Positions 1 through 8,678 of a stretch of 64,000 bases of DNA are shown piece by piece. The translations under genes and the position numbers were made by a program. Source of the DNA: Acidimicrobiia bacterium (GTDB lineage: Bacteria > Actinomycetota > Acidimicrobiia > Spongiisociales > JAHEDJ01); assembly GCA_035471805.1 (NCBI GenBank), contig DATIPS010000029.1, forward strand, positions 1 to 64,000. Direction: 5' to 3'. Under the pieces are notes generated by a model. The model was not told the origin of the DNA and did no database searches. It saw only the letters and a program-made list of their open reading frames with translations. The first letter of the stretch is position 1, and every line of letters begins with the position of its first letter.

Positions 1-81
1 ACGCTCGGCCAATCCCACCCAACAACTCTCAAGGTGGGGCGACCGCCGGCCGAAATCTAAAGGAACCGACGAAGGATTGTG

Positions 82-873
82 ATGCGTCGACTCGTACCCA
101 TCGTTGTGCTGGCCCTTCTGATGACCGGCTGCAAAGTCAAGGTCGATCAAGGATTCGAGCTCAACAGCGACGGATCAGGAACGGCCACCGTCGTCTTCGG
201 ATTCGACGATGAGCTGACGGAGATGATCGGTTCCTTCTCCCCCGACGACGACCCCTTCGCCCAAATGGCGTCGGATCTGCCGGCCGGTTGGACCTCATCC
301 GATTGGTCGGAAGGTGAGTTCACCGGCCTCGAGACAAGCACGAGCTTTGCAGACCTGGCCGAACTGCGGTCGATCGCCGCACTGGTGTTCAGCGGCGAGG
401 ACGGCCTCTTCGACAGCTTTCTACTGGAGGAAACGGGCGAGGGCGGATTCCGCCTCGACGCGAGGATGAGCGGACAGTCGCTCGAGGAAGGCCTTCAGGG
501 AATGGAGGGTTTCGACCTCGGGGGATCCATTGGCGAACTGTCCGAGACTTTCTTCGATGCAAACATAACGGTGAAGTTCCCCGGTGAGGTCGTGAGCCAC
601 AATGCCGACGTTCAAGAGTCCGACGGCACGCTCGTGTGGAAGGTTCGACTAGCCGACTCCGGGCGGGCGATCACCGCGGAGTCCGCTCCCGGCGGGGGTT
701 TGCCTCTCGTTCCCATCGCAGCGGGCGGCGCGATCGTGCTGGGGATATTGGCCGTATTCGTCCTGAGAAAACAACGACCCGGTGGGTCCGTGATCGTCAA
801 CGACGACGAAAGGTCCGCGGAGCCGATCGGCGAACCGGCAGGCGGACCGATCGACGGCGATCCGTTCGCCTAG
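82..873 (+). CDS. LppM-like membrane lipoprotein
   Basis: Predicted lipoprotein of 263 aa exported to the cell surface and also held by a C-terminal membrane helix. The N-terminus is a lipoprotein signal peptide ending in LLMTGC, with the acylated Cys at residue 17. The ectodomain opens with a VDQGFELNSDGSGTATVVF strand pattern typical of LppM-type domains. A hydrophobic segment at about residues 208-230 is followed by RKQR and a charged tail. ATG at 82 is chosen over GTG at 79 because the GAAGGA site at 71-76 is then 5 nt away. The molecular function of the family is poorly defined; membership is inferred from overall pattern. Confidence 0.72.
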   Translation: MRRLVPIVVLALLMTGCKVKVDQGFELNSDGSGTATVVFGFDDELTEMIGSFSPDDDPFAQMASDLPAGWTSSDWSEGEFTGLETSTSFADLAELRSIAALVFSGEDGLFDSFLLEETGEGGFRLDARMSGQSLEEGLQGMEGFDLGGSIGELSETFFDANITVKFPGEVVSHNADVQESDGTLVWKVRLADSGRAITAESAPGGGLPLVPIAAGGAIVLGILAVFVLRKQRPGGSVIVNDDERSAEPIGEPAGGPIDGDPFA

Positions 874-879
874 CCGGGT

Positions 880-1281
880 TCAAACGAAGCTGAAGGAGCC
901 CACCCATTCACCGTCTTCATAGTCGATTTCAAGGTGATGAGGAATCAACCGTGAAGTGTCGACCACGGGCATGTCGACCACGCATGGCGAACCGTCGCCT
1001 TCCTGCGGTGCACAGAGTTCGAAGAGAACGGGACGCACGATGATCGACAGTTTCTCATTGACGACGAGAGCGTCGTCCTCGTCCGTCAGGTCACGGAAAT
1101 TGACCCGTTTGCGCACGAGGCAGCCGAACAGAATCTCGAGTTCGACCAGCAGCGGCACCCTGCGCCTGATCAGCCGGCTGCCGGCCCTCCCGGACAGATT
1201 GACCTCGAGCAGGCGATCGCCGACTACCAGCTGCTGTCTCGAACCGCTGGATACAGAGACTTCACGCAAAACTCCTTGCAT
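880..1281 (-). CDS. Hypothetical protein, 133 aa
   Basis: Unrecognised soluble protein of 133 aa, convergent with the lipoprotein gene and separated from it by only 6 bp. It has no signal peptide or membrane segment. It looks like a small mostly-beta protein, with alternating hydrophobic residues in VPLLVELEILFGCLV and LSIIVRPVLFEL. The opposite strand also has an open frame, but its composition is Ser/Thr/Arg-rich and shadow-like, so this strand is preferred. No strong ribosome binding site precedes the ATG, so the start is uncertain. No function is proposed. Confidence 0.5.
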   Translation of the reverse strand: MQGVLREVSVSSGSRQQLVVGDRLLEVNLSGRAGSRLIRRRVPLLVELEILFGCLVRKRVNFRDLTDEDDALVVNEKLSIIVRPVLFELCAPQEGDGSPCVVDMPVVDTSRLIPHHLEIDYEDGEWVGSFSFV

Positions 1282-1415
1282 ACGTTCAATCGTATCTGTC
1301 GGTCACCGCTACGGGAGGATCGATGCCAACCGGCAGGCGACTGCACCGCCTATGCTGTCCTGGGGGGCGACGGGGTTTCCTCTCGGTAGAGCGTCTCAGG
1401 GTCGAGAGTTGAACA

Positions 1416-2222
1416 ATGCCAACATTTGACGGATCGCTACAGATAGCCGGAGATTCCTCCACGAAGATGCCGGCCGGAATCCGCGTGGACGGCGGCCGCC
1501 TGACCATCCTGGCAGGCCCGGCGGACGAGATCGGGAGCTGGAGCCTGACCGGACTGGACATTCACAGGAAGAGCGGAGCGTTCGTCCTCAACGTCGAGGG
1601 AGAGCAGCTGATCATCTCCGTCGACGACCCCGACGGCTTCGTGCGCCTTGTTCAAATCAACGACGACGTCCCGGCTGCCGCACCTGCACAGAAGGAGCGG
1701 CGTTCGCGCAGGCAGAAGACCGGAAGGCCGGCCAAGGAACCACGGGCAAAGAAGTCTCGGAAACCCAAGGCTCCCGGACCTCCGACGGCCGAGCCGGAGC
1801 CGGCTCCGCCCGCCGCGGAACCGAAGCCGGTGCCGTCCTATCTAATCGAGCCGGATCCGGCACCCACCCCTCCCCCGCCACCTGCTGTGGAGGAACGGCA
1901 GGCCCCAAAGACCAGAGCAGAGAAGCCGCCGAAGAAGAAGCCGCGTGCACCCAAGCAGACTTCTTTGTTTGCTGCTCTCCCACTCTCGTGGAAGATCGGA
2001 GCATTGCTGGTCGTTCTTGCCGTAGTCCTGGGGCTGTTCGCCCCCGGAATACTCACCGCGGTCCTGATGCTGACCGGGATGACGACCCTCTTGCTGGCCG
2101 TTGTGGTGGGAACCGACTCAATCGTCGCCGCTCGACTCCCCTCGGCATTGACTCCGACCACCGCACTGGCGGCCGGCGTGATCCTCCTGGTCCTGAGCGC
2201 ATTGATGATGGTGATCACCTAG
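1416..2222 (+). CDS. Membrane protein with N-terminal sensor-like domain and Pro/Ala/Lys-rich linker
   Basis: Unrecognised 268-aa protein in three parts. Residues about 1-88 form a compact domain with several beta-like segments (GGRLTILAG, GAFVLNVEGEQLIISVDD). Residues about 89-185 are a low-complexity linker rich in Pro, Ala, Lys and Glu, including runs of PPPPP and KKKPR. Residues about 190-268 contain three hydrophobic helices, so the folded N-terminus is probably cytosolic and tethered through the linker. The small domain could be PH-like, but this is a guess from secondary-structure pattern only. It is convergent with hrpB, 25 bp away. Confidence 0.6.
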   Translation: MPTFDGSLQIAGDSSTKMPAGIRVDGGRLTILAGPADEIGSWSLTGLDIHRKSGAFVLNVEGEQLIISVDDPDGFVRLVQINDDVPAAAPAQKERRSRRQKTGRPAKEPRAKKSRKPKAPGPPTAEPEPAPPAAEPKPVPSYLIEPDPAPTPPPPPAVEERQAPKTRAEKPPKKKPRAPKQTSLFAALPLSWKIGALLVVLAVVLGLFAPGILTAVLMLTGMTTLLLAVVVGTDSIVAARLPSALTPTTALAAGVILLVLSALMMVIT

Positions 2223-2247
2223 TCGCCCGTTGCTCGTCGCGGTCGGA

Positions 2248-4704
2248 TCATCTCTTTGGTGTGGCATTCGCCGGGTCTTGCGGCCAGTCGTGCTTGGGAT
2301 ACCGCCCGGCCATCTCCTTCCTGACTTCCGACCACGACCCCGCCCAGAACCCGCCCAGGTCGGTAGTGATCTGCAGCGGCCTGCCTGCCGGGGAGAGCAA
2401 CTCCAGAATGACGGGCCGGCGCCCGACCATCGGCGTGGCACTCGAACCGAACATCTCCTGAACCCTCACCGCCACTCGCGGAGCTCCGTCTGCGTAGTCG
2501 ACACGAGCCTTGCGGCCGCTCGGTAGTGCGATCTCTTTCGGGGCCAGCTGATCGATCTCGCCGGCGAGCGGGTATCCCAACGTGCCTCGCAGTATCGAAG
2601 CCAGATCGAGACGGTAGAAGCGATCGAATCCGGTTGGGAGGCCTATGTACGGCAGCAGCCACTCCTCGAGGGTCTCGGCCAGCGCGGCCGTCGACCAGTC
2701 GGGCCAGTGATCCCCTTCAGATCCGCGGAGAAACGCCACCCGGTCTCTCAGCCCCTGTGCAGCATCCGTCCAGGGCAGATCCTCGAGGTTGCGATCTCTC
2801 AGGCGTGCCAGGACGGCTGCCGTCGCGTCCGGTCCCGGCATGGCCCGCTGTTCGGATTCCTCGAGCACCATCCCACCCAGCCGCACCGTTCGTCGCTGCA
2901 TCAAACGATCCTCAGTCCACATGAACTCACGACGCTCCTCGACCTCATGCGAGTAGACGTCCACGAGATCGTCGCCGTCGACCGGAGCGGCCAGACGAAT
3001 GCGGGCGTCCTTGCGCTTGCCGTCCAGATCGGCAGCCACGACGAAACGTTCGCTTGCCAGGGAGTCGGAAGGAGCGATCCACGCCGATGTCCCCGTGCGA
3101 AGTTGAAACCGGCCGGGCGAACCACGTTGAACGGCCAGTCGATCGGGAAAGGCCAGGGCGAGAACACGGCCGCAATGATCCGGATCGGCTTCGGACATGT
3201 GGATGCCCGCTCTCCGCGCCAGATCGTCTGCGTTGCGTCGCAGCCGTTCCAAGGCCCGTCGATCGAGGTTGGGATGAGACACCGTGGAGCCGACGGCCAG
3301 CTCGATACGAACCGCGATGTCGGCCGGTATCTCCTCGGGCGACCCGCGCAAGATGTCTCGATCGTCCACTGCAGCCGCCAGGTAACAGGCCAGGGACTGG
3401 TCCTCACCGGAGTCCACCACCATTCGGGCGAGGCGCGGGTGCAGCGGCAGGTTGGCCATCAGGCGGCCCGAGTTGGTCAATCTCCCGGCGGCGTCGACGG
3501 CACCGAGCAACTCGAGCAACCGCCTGCCTTCCGTGAACGCTCGTACCGGGGGCCGATCGAGGAACTCGAGTTCCGCCGGATCGGCAGTACCCCAGGCGGC
3601 GAGTTCGAGGGCGAGCCCGGCGAGATCTACCTGCGTGATCTCGGGCTCGATGTGGGCCTTACGCGGCCCGTGCTCGACTTTGGACCACAGGCGATAGGCG
3701 ACACCGGGCTGCGTCCGGCCGGCCCGGCCGGCCCGCTGATCGGCGGATGCTTTGGAGATTGGAATCGTCTTCAACCGGGTCATACCGGTTCTCGAGTCGA
3801 ACCGGGGCGCCCGCGCCGACCCACCGTCGATCACGATCGTCACCCCTTCGACGGTCAGGCTCGTCTCGGCGATGTCTGTCGACAGAACGACCTTCCTCCG
3901 CAGCGAGGGCATGAGCGCGGCGTCCTGCTCCTCGACCGAAAGCGAGCCGTGCAGCCGGTGGACCTCGACATCTGATCCGCCTTCAGCCAGAAGCCGCGCC
4001 ACACGGTTTATCTCGCCCATTCCCGGCAGGAATACCAGGATGTCCCCCGCCTCGGAGCGCAGAGCCTGACCGACCACGGCGGCGACGTGCGGCTCGAGCC
4101 AGGTCCGACGCGGCCGCGGCTCCCAGCGGATGTCGACCGGATGGGAACGCGCCTCGCTGCGGATCACGGGGGCCGCTTCGTCCCGGCCGAGCAAGCCGGC
4201 GATTCGATCGGAGTCGATCGTGGCGGACATGACCAGCAAGCGAAGGTCGGGCCGGAACACTCGCCGGGCATCCAGGGTCAGAGCCAGGCCCAGGTCTGTT
4301 TGGAGGTTCCTCTCGTGGAACTCATCGAACACGACCATCCCCACACCGGAAAGCTCAGGATCGCGCTGCAGCCTTCTCGTCAGGACTCCCTCGGTTACGA
4401 CCTCGATGAGCGTCCCCGGCCCGATCCGCCGGTCGGTCCGGGTCACATAACCGACCGTCTCACCGGCTTCCTCTCCGAGCAGAAAGGCCATCCGCCCGGC
4501 TGCGGCGCGGGTGGCCAGTCGTCGCGGTTCGAGAACGAGAATCTTCCGACCCGCCAGCCACTGTTCGTCGAGGAGGCGAAGCGGCACGACGGTCGTCTTG
4601 CCCGAACCCGGCGGGGCGACGAGCACCGCCTGCCCATGGGCGGCCAGAGCAGAGCGAAGGGGCGGCATCGACGCTTCGACGGGAAGGTTGGTATCGGGGA
4701 GCAC
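2248..4704 (-). CDS. hrpB: ATP-dependent helicase HrpB (DEAH-type)
   Basis: DEAH/RHA-family helicase of 818 aa, full length for HrpB. Residues 30-38 carry Walker A (APPGSGKTT), motif II is DEFH at 127-130, followed by motif III SAT and the motif VI region QRAGRAGRTQPG. After the helicase core come the helicase-associated HA2-like region and the HrpB-specific C-terminal region. The cellular substrate of HrpB in bacteria is not well established; a role in RNA metabolism is inferred from family. The gene stands alone, convergent with the upstream membrane-protein gene. Confidence 0.92.
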   Translation of the reverse strand: MLPDTNLPVEASMPPLRSALAAHGQAVLVAPPGSGKTTVVPLRLLDEQWLAGRKILVLEPRRLATRAAAGRMAFLLGEEAGETVGYVTRTDRRIGPGTLIEVVTEGVLTRRLQRDPELSGVGMVVFDEFHERNLQTDLGLALTLDARRVFRPDLRLLVMSATIDSDRIAGLLGRDEAAPVIRSEARSHPVDIRWEPRPRRTWLEPHVAAVVGQALRSEAGDILVFLPGMGEINRVARLLAEGGSDVEVHRLHGSLSVEEQDAALMPSLRRKVVLSTDIAETSLTVEGVTIVIDGGSARAPRFDSRTGMTRLKTIPISKASADQRAGRAGRTQPGVAYRLWSKVEHGPRKAHIEPEITQVDLAGLALELAAWGTADPAELEFLDRPPVRAFTEGRRLLELLGAVDAAGRLTNSGRLMANLPLHPRLARMVVDSGEDQSLACYLAAAVDDRDILRGSPEEIPADIAVRIELAVGSTVSHPNLDRRALERLRRNADDLARRAGIHMSEADPDHCGRVLALAFPDRLAVQRGSPGRFQLRTGTSAWIAPSDSLASERFVVAADLDGKRKDARIRLAAPVDGDDLVDVYSHEVEERREFMWTEDRLMQRRTVRLGGMVLEESEQRAMPGPDATAAVLARLRDRNLEDLPWTDAAQGLRDRVAFLRGSEGDHWPDWSTAALAETLEEWLLPYIGLPTGFDRFYRLDLASILRGTLGYPLAGEIDQLAPKEIALPSGRKARVDYADGAPRVAVRVQEMFGSSATPMVGRRPVILELLSPAGRPLQITTDLGGFWAGSWSEVRKEMAGRYPKHDWPQDPANATPKR

Positions 4705-4728
4705 GCCCGGAGGATAGGTCGTCGTGGC

Positions 4729-4956
4729 TCAGCGCAGTCCGACGAGCGCCACGAAGACCGGTTCCGTGGTTGGCGGAGGCGACGGCAGGTGGATGACGTC
4801 GAAAACCGTGCTCAAGACGGTGAGAGCCAGCAGGGCGAGTGCCACGATGGCCGCCACCACCTGCAGGCGGCGGGTCCGCCGCCTGCGCTCCGCTATGAAG
4901 TCGTCGTCGAATAACTCGTACTGATCCAGACCAGATCCCACCTTGTGTTTCCCCAT
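4729..4956 (-). CDS. Small single-pass membrane protein
   Basis: Protein of 75 aa starting at ATG 4956. A longer in-frame extension to 5121 exists but would run into the divergent helicase gene and has poor coding character. The N-terminus is charged (DQYELFDDDFIAERRRRTRR), then one hydrophobic helix at about residues 31-50, then a short Pro-rich exposed tail ending LVGLR. The positive cluster before the helix predicts a cytoplasmic N-terminus. It lies 24 bp upstream of hrpB in the same direction and may be co-transcribed. Function unknown. Confidence 0.62.
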   Translation of the reverse strand: MGKHKVGSGLDQYELFDDDFIAERRRRTRRLQVVAAIVALALLALTVLSTVFDVIHLPSPPPTTEPVFVALVGLR

Positions 4957-5083
4957 TGTGGTCGATGTCGAAAACCAACCGTTAGGTGCGTTCGACGCTG
5001 AGGGCACTAAGGTGGCGTAGCCGGCCCGACGCGCCGGAGGCTCTCCGTGACGGATCGAGCCCCCCTCTAGGAGCCCAGACCCT

Positions 5084-6337
5084 TTGAACCGCGAACAAGA
5101 ACACCTAACCACCACCACCACCTTCGCTCAGCTCGGCGTGCCCCGGGACCTGATCGAAGTACTCGACGACCAGGGCATCACTTCGCCTTTCCCCATTCAA
5201 GCCCTGTCGATTCCCGATGCGTTGGACGGCCGCGACATCTGCGGCCGGGCGAAAACGGGCTCCGGGAAGACCCTCGCCTTCGGGCTGCCCATCGTCGAAC
5301 GCCTGCACAAAGCACCCCCTCGCCGACCGATCGCGCTTGTCTTGGTGCCGACGCGGGAGCTCTGTGTACAGGTGAGCGAAGCACTCGAGCCGCTGTGCCG
5401 CGCCCGCGGGTTCACACTCCTCTCCGTCTACGGCGGAGTCTCGATGAAACACCAGATCGACACTCTCGCCGAGGGCGTGGAGGTTGTCGTCGCCACTCCC
5501 GGCCGGCTCCTCGATCTCGCAGATCGCAGAGCGCTCTCGATCGAGCAGGTGGAGATGGTCGTGATCGACGAGGCCGACCAGATGGCCGACATGGGTTTCC
5601 TCCCCCAGGTTCGATACGCGATGCGACAGATCAAGGGCAAACACCAGACTTTCCTCTTCTCAGCAACCCTCGACGGCCCGGTGGGCAATCTGATTTCCAG
5701 CTACACCGATGACCCCGTATTCCACGAAGTGACCTCAGACTCGGTCACAGTCGAAACGTCGGAACACCGCTTCCTCGAGGTGCATCACATGGACAAGGCG
5801 AAGGTGGCGGCCAGGATCGCTCAGAACGCCGATCGCATGCTGGTGTTCGTGCGAACGAAGCGTGCCTGCGATCAGGTTGCGAGAGATCTGCGCGCCCTGG
5901 ACACCCATGCCCGTCCCATTCATGGAGACCTACCGCAACCGAAGCGTGAACGGACGCTGGCCGAGTTCGCCAGCGGCAAGAGCCCGGTTCTCGTCGCCAC
6001 GAACGTGGCCGCCCGCGGACTTCACATCGAGGGAGTCGACATCGTCCTCCACTACGACCCGCCGGAGGACTCACGCACGTACGTCCACCGGTCGGGGCGG
6101 ACCGCCCGGGCGGGCGAGGAAGGTCTCGTGGTCACAATGGTCGAATGGGACCAGATCGCCATGGTGAAACGAATTCAAGAAGAAGCGGGCCTCGTCCAAC
6201 CCATAGTCAAGATGTTCTCCAACGACGACCGCCTCGACGACCTGACGGCGTTGAAGCCGCCCCGCCGGGAAGAACCCCCGGCCCCCGTGACTCCCAGGCG
6301 GAGCGGGAGGCGCCGACGCAAACAGCGTCTGCTGTAG
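5084..6337 (+). CDS. DEAD-box RNA helicase
   Basis: RNA helicase of 417 aa with all core motifs: Q-motif FPIQ near residue 39, Walker A AKTGSGKT at 56-63, PTREL, ATPGR, DEAD at 162-165, SAT at 193-195, ARG in motif V and HRSGRTARAG in motif VI. The tail is basic (RRSGRRRRKQ), typical of RhlE/DbpA-like proteins, and probably binds RNA. The start is TTG at 5084, supported by AGGAG at 5069-5073. It probably remodels ribosomal or messenger RNA. It is divergent from the small membrane protein gene, with a 127-bp intergenic region. Confidence 0.92.
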   Translation: MNREQEHLTTTTTFAQLGVPRDLIEVLDDQGITSPFPIQALSIPDALDGRDICGRAKTGSGKTLAFGLPIVERLHKAPPRRPIALVLVPTRELCVQVSEALEPLCRARGFTLLSVYGGVSMKHQIDTLAEGVEVVVATPGRLLDLADRRALSIEQVEMVVIDEADQMADMGFLPQVRYAMRQIKGKHQTFLFSATLDGPVGNLISSYTDDPVFHEVTSDSVTVETSEHRFLEVHHMDKAKVAARIAQNADRMLVFVRTKRACDQVARDLRALDTHARPIHGDLPQPKRERTLAEFASGKSPVLVATNVAARGLHIEGVDIVLHYDPPEDSRTYVHRSGRTARAGEEGLVVTMVEWDQIAMVKRIQEEAGLVQPIVKMFSNDDRLDDLTALKPPRREEPPAPVTPRRSGRRRRKQRLL

Positions 6338-6357
6338 CGGTCCTTCCCGCACCGGTT

Positions 6358-7488
6358 CTAGCCCGGCGTGATCCTGGGGTCGGAGGGTGGCAGGCGGTCC
6401 CGGCCTTCCTGAATCGCAATTACCGTCAGTCCGGACACAGTCACACCGGCCCCGGCGAGGACCGCCAGCGACCTGAACGCATCGGCATCGGTGAACGCTC
6501 CCCCCAGCAGGGGGCCCAGCGAGCGGCCGAGAGCCATCAGACCCTGTGCGTCACCCGCCCTCTCATCGGCGGCGAGGGACCTGGCGGCCAGCATCTGGAG
6601 AACGCCGGGCAGGCCCATCCAGAAGGCGAAACCCCACCATGCCATTCCGACGAAGAACCACACGGCGTGACCACCGGCAATCGTCAAAGCCACCGCCGGC
6701 CCGGCGCTCGCCAACCACCACCCCGGACGGCGGTGCCTGGCCGCCAGACGGGCTCCGGCCAGACCGGAAGCCGCATTGAGCGAAAAAGCCCAGGATGTGG
6801 CCACTGCGCTCATTCCCAGGGTCGCCCTTGCCGCGACGGACGCATAGACGAACAGACTCGAACCGAAGAACGTCAAGAGAAACATCGAGGCCAGCAGCAC
6901 CCGATTCGAACGCGATCGGCTCACAGCCTGCCTTCGCTTCACGTCGCCGCCGGTCTCGAGCCGGGCCAACGCCCCTGGAATCGATACCAGCGTCAGCATC
7001 CCATACACCGCCTGATCGCCCCAGGACGCAATCGATGAGACGAGCGGAGCACCGACCATCGCAACCACGGGTCCCAACGCCGAGACCGCCGTCAGAGCGC
7101 GCGGCCGTCGCATTGCATCGGCCCAGGCAATCCAGGTGATCACACCGGCAGCCGCTCCGGCGAGGAATCGCAGAGAGATCAACAGCCAGAACGCTCCGGC
7201 GAGAACACTCGCAAGGTTGAGGCCGAGGAACGCCCAGGTACTCCACCGGAGGACCTTCCCCGAAGGGGCGGCGAGCCTCGGCGCGAGAACGTTCACCAGG
7301 GCGAAAGCGCCGACCTGGACAACCGAGATTCCACCGGCGATCCCGTCGGAAACGTCGAACCGGTCGGCAATCTCCGGAATCAAGAACGGTGTCGAGCCGA
7401 ACATGAGCGTCACGGCTGCCAACCCTGCAAGCACGGCCCGGGGCGCATCGGAGCGGATTGAGTAGAGGGAGCGGATCGGGCCGAACAT
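6358..7488 (-). CDS. MFS transporter
   Basis: Major facilitator superfamily carrier of 376 aa with about 12 hydrophobic helices. The first helix reads VLAGLAAVTLMFGSTPFLIP and a DRF loop follows, as in many drug/metabolite transporters. The chosen start is ATG 7488; a longer open frame to 7743 would overlap the divergent dehydrogenase gene. No substrate can be assigned. It shares a 75-bp intergenic promoter region with the alcohol dehydrogenase gene at 7564, which suggests common regulation but not necessarily a common pathway. Confidence 0.82.
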   Translation of the reverse strand: MFGPIRSLYSIRSDAPRAVLAGLAAVTLMFGSTPFLIPEIADRFDVSDGIAGGISVVQVGAFALVNVLAPRLAAPSGKVLRWSTWAFLGLNLASVLAGAFWLLISLRFLAGAAAGVITWIAWADAMRRPRALTAVSALGPVVAMVGAPLVSSIASWGDQAVYGMLTLVSIPGALARLETGGDVKRRQAVSRSRSNRVLLASMFLLTFFGSSLFVYASVAARATLGMSAVATSWAFSLNAASGLAGARLAARHRRPGWWLASAGPAVALTIAGGHAVWFFVGMAWWGFAFWMGLPGVLQMLAARSLAADERAGDAQGLMALGRSLGPLLGGAFTDADAFRSLAVLAGAGVTVSGLTVIAIQEGRDRLPPSDPRITPG

Positions 7489-7563
7489 CGCCGCCGATTC
7501 TCGCAGGTCGGCCGGGTTCGTTCGGAACTCGGCAGCCAGCGAAACGCAGGTACCCTCCGGCCC

Positions 7564-8604
7564 ATGCGCGGTCTGCTTTTCCGGAGAACAAGGACGATCG
7601 AATACCGGGACGACATCCCGGACCCAAGCATCGAACTCCCAACCGACGCGGTCATAGCCGTTACAAGGGCCGGGTTGTGCGGATCGGACCTCCACGCCTA
7701 CGAGGGCCGGGAGGCGGCGCGCCCCGGCGTCGTACCGGGCCACGAGGCGGTCGGTGAGATCGTCTCGGTCGGGGACCTGGTAGCGCGATTCGCGCCGGGT
7801 GACCGGGTCCTGGTCCCTTTCACGACCAGTTGCGGCGAATGCTCGCCGTGCAAGGGCGGCCTTGCCGCCCGCTGTGAGAAAGGACAGTTGTTCGGCTGGG
7901 GCGATCCGGTCGAGGCGGCTGCTCCTGCCCTCCAGGGCGGGCAGGCGTCGATGCTGCGCGTTCCGCTGGCCGACGGCACCCTCGTGCGGATCCCCGGAGG
8001 GACGACCGACCCCCAGGCGACGCTTCTCACGGACAACCTGCCGACCGGTTGGTTCGCCGCCGAGCGGTCCGACCCAACGGCGGGCGAAGCCGCGCTGGTC
8101 GTGGGGCTGGGCTCGGTGGGGCTCTCCGCCGTCGTCTCACTCCGGGCGATGGGAGTCGACCCGGTCTTGGCGGTCGACCCCGTCGAGGACAGGCTCAACC
8201 GAGCAGCCGCTCTGGGTGCGACCCCGGTGAGCCCGGACGACCCTGACTTGCCGGCCAGCCTGAACTCGGTTGTCGAGGCAGCCGGCACATCGTCTGCTCA
8301 GGCGTTCGCCTTCAGGTCGGTGCGGCCGGGGGGAACCCTGTCGGTGATCGCCGTGCAGACGGACGACCACTTCCCGTTCACCCCGATCGAGGCATACGAC
8401 CGAAACGTGACGGTCCGTTTCGGAAGAGCCCCGGCGCGGTCCGTCCTCACCCGCCTCCTACCCCTAATCCAAGAGGGGAAACTCAGAATCCCGGATGAAT
8501 CCATCGTGACCCACCCCACTGTGCCGTTGGCCGAGGGTCCGGAGTTCTACAGACGTTTCGCCGCCAGAGAGCCGGGTCTCGTGAAAGCCCTCTTCATACC
8601 CTGA
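7564..8604 (+). CDS. Zinc-dependent alcohol dehydrogenase
   Basis: Medium-chain dehydrogenase/reductase of 346 aa. Catalytic zinc ligands are C39 (in GLCGSDLH) and the H60-E61 pair (PGHEAVGEI). The structural zinc site is complete: C90, C93, C96 and C104. A Rossmann GLGSVG sits at 181-186, so the protein binds NAD(P). Substrate could be an alcohol, sugar alcohol or aldehyde and cannot be read from the sequence. It is divergent from an MFS carrier and ends just before a strong hairpin at 8612-8659. Confidence 0.9.
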   Translation: MRGLLFRRTRTIEYRDDIPDPSIELPTDAVIAVTRAGLCGSDLHAYEGREAARPGVVPGHEAVGEIVSVGDLVARFAPGDRVLVPFTTSCGECSPCKGGLAARCEKGQLFGWGDPVEAAAPALQGGQASMLRVPLADGTLVRIPGGTTDPQATLLTDNLPTGWFAAERSDPTAGEAALVVGLGSVGLSAVVSLRAMGVDPVLAVDPVEDRLNRAAALGATPVSPDDPDLPASLNSVVEAAGTSSAQAFAFRSVRPGGTLSVIAVQTDDHFPFTPIEAYDRNVTVRFGRAPARSVLTRLLPLIQEGKLRIPDESIVTHPTVPLAEGPEFYRRFAAREPGLVKALFIP

Positions 8605-8611
8605 AACCCCG

Positions 8612-8659
8612 TTTTCGCGCGACATTCTGCCTCTCTGGGTTCCGAATGTCGCGCGAAAA
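8612..8659. terminator. Perfect 16-bp palindrome between convergent genes
   Basis: The left arm (8612-8627, TTTTCGCGCGACATTC) is perfectly complementary to the right arm (8644-8659), around a 16-nt loop. It separates the convergent alcohol dehydrogenase and typA genes and probably acts as a bidirectional terminator. On either strand the 3' arm ends in A residues, not a U tract, so a classical intrinsic terminator is not certain. Its equal arm and loop lengths resemble the 51-bp repeat family of this window, although the sequence differs. Confidence 0.6.
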
Positions 8660-8678
8660 GGGTGTTTGGAGGGGAGAG

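Noticed and set aside
956-1429. Plus-strand frame opposite the 133-aa hypothetical gene
   Set aside because: Its Ser/Thr/Arg-rich low-quality translation is typical of an antisense shadow, while the minus-strand product looks foldable.
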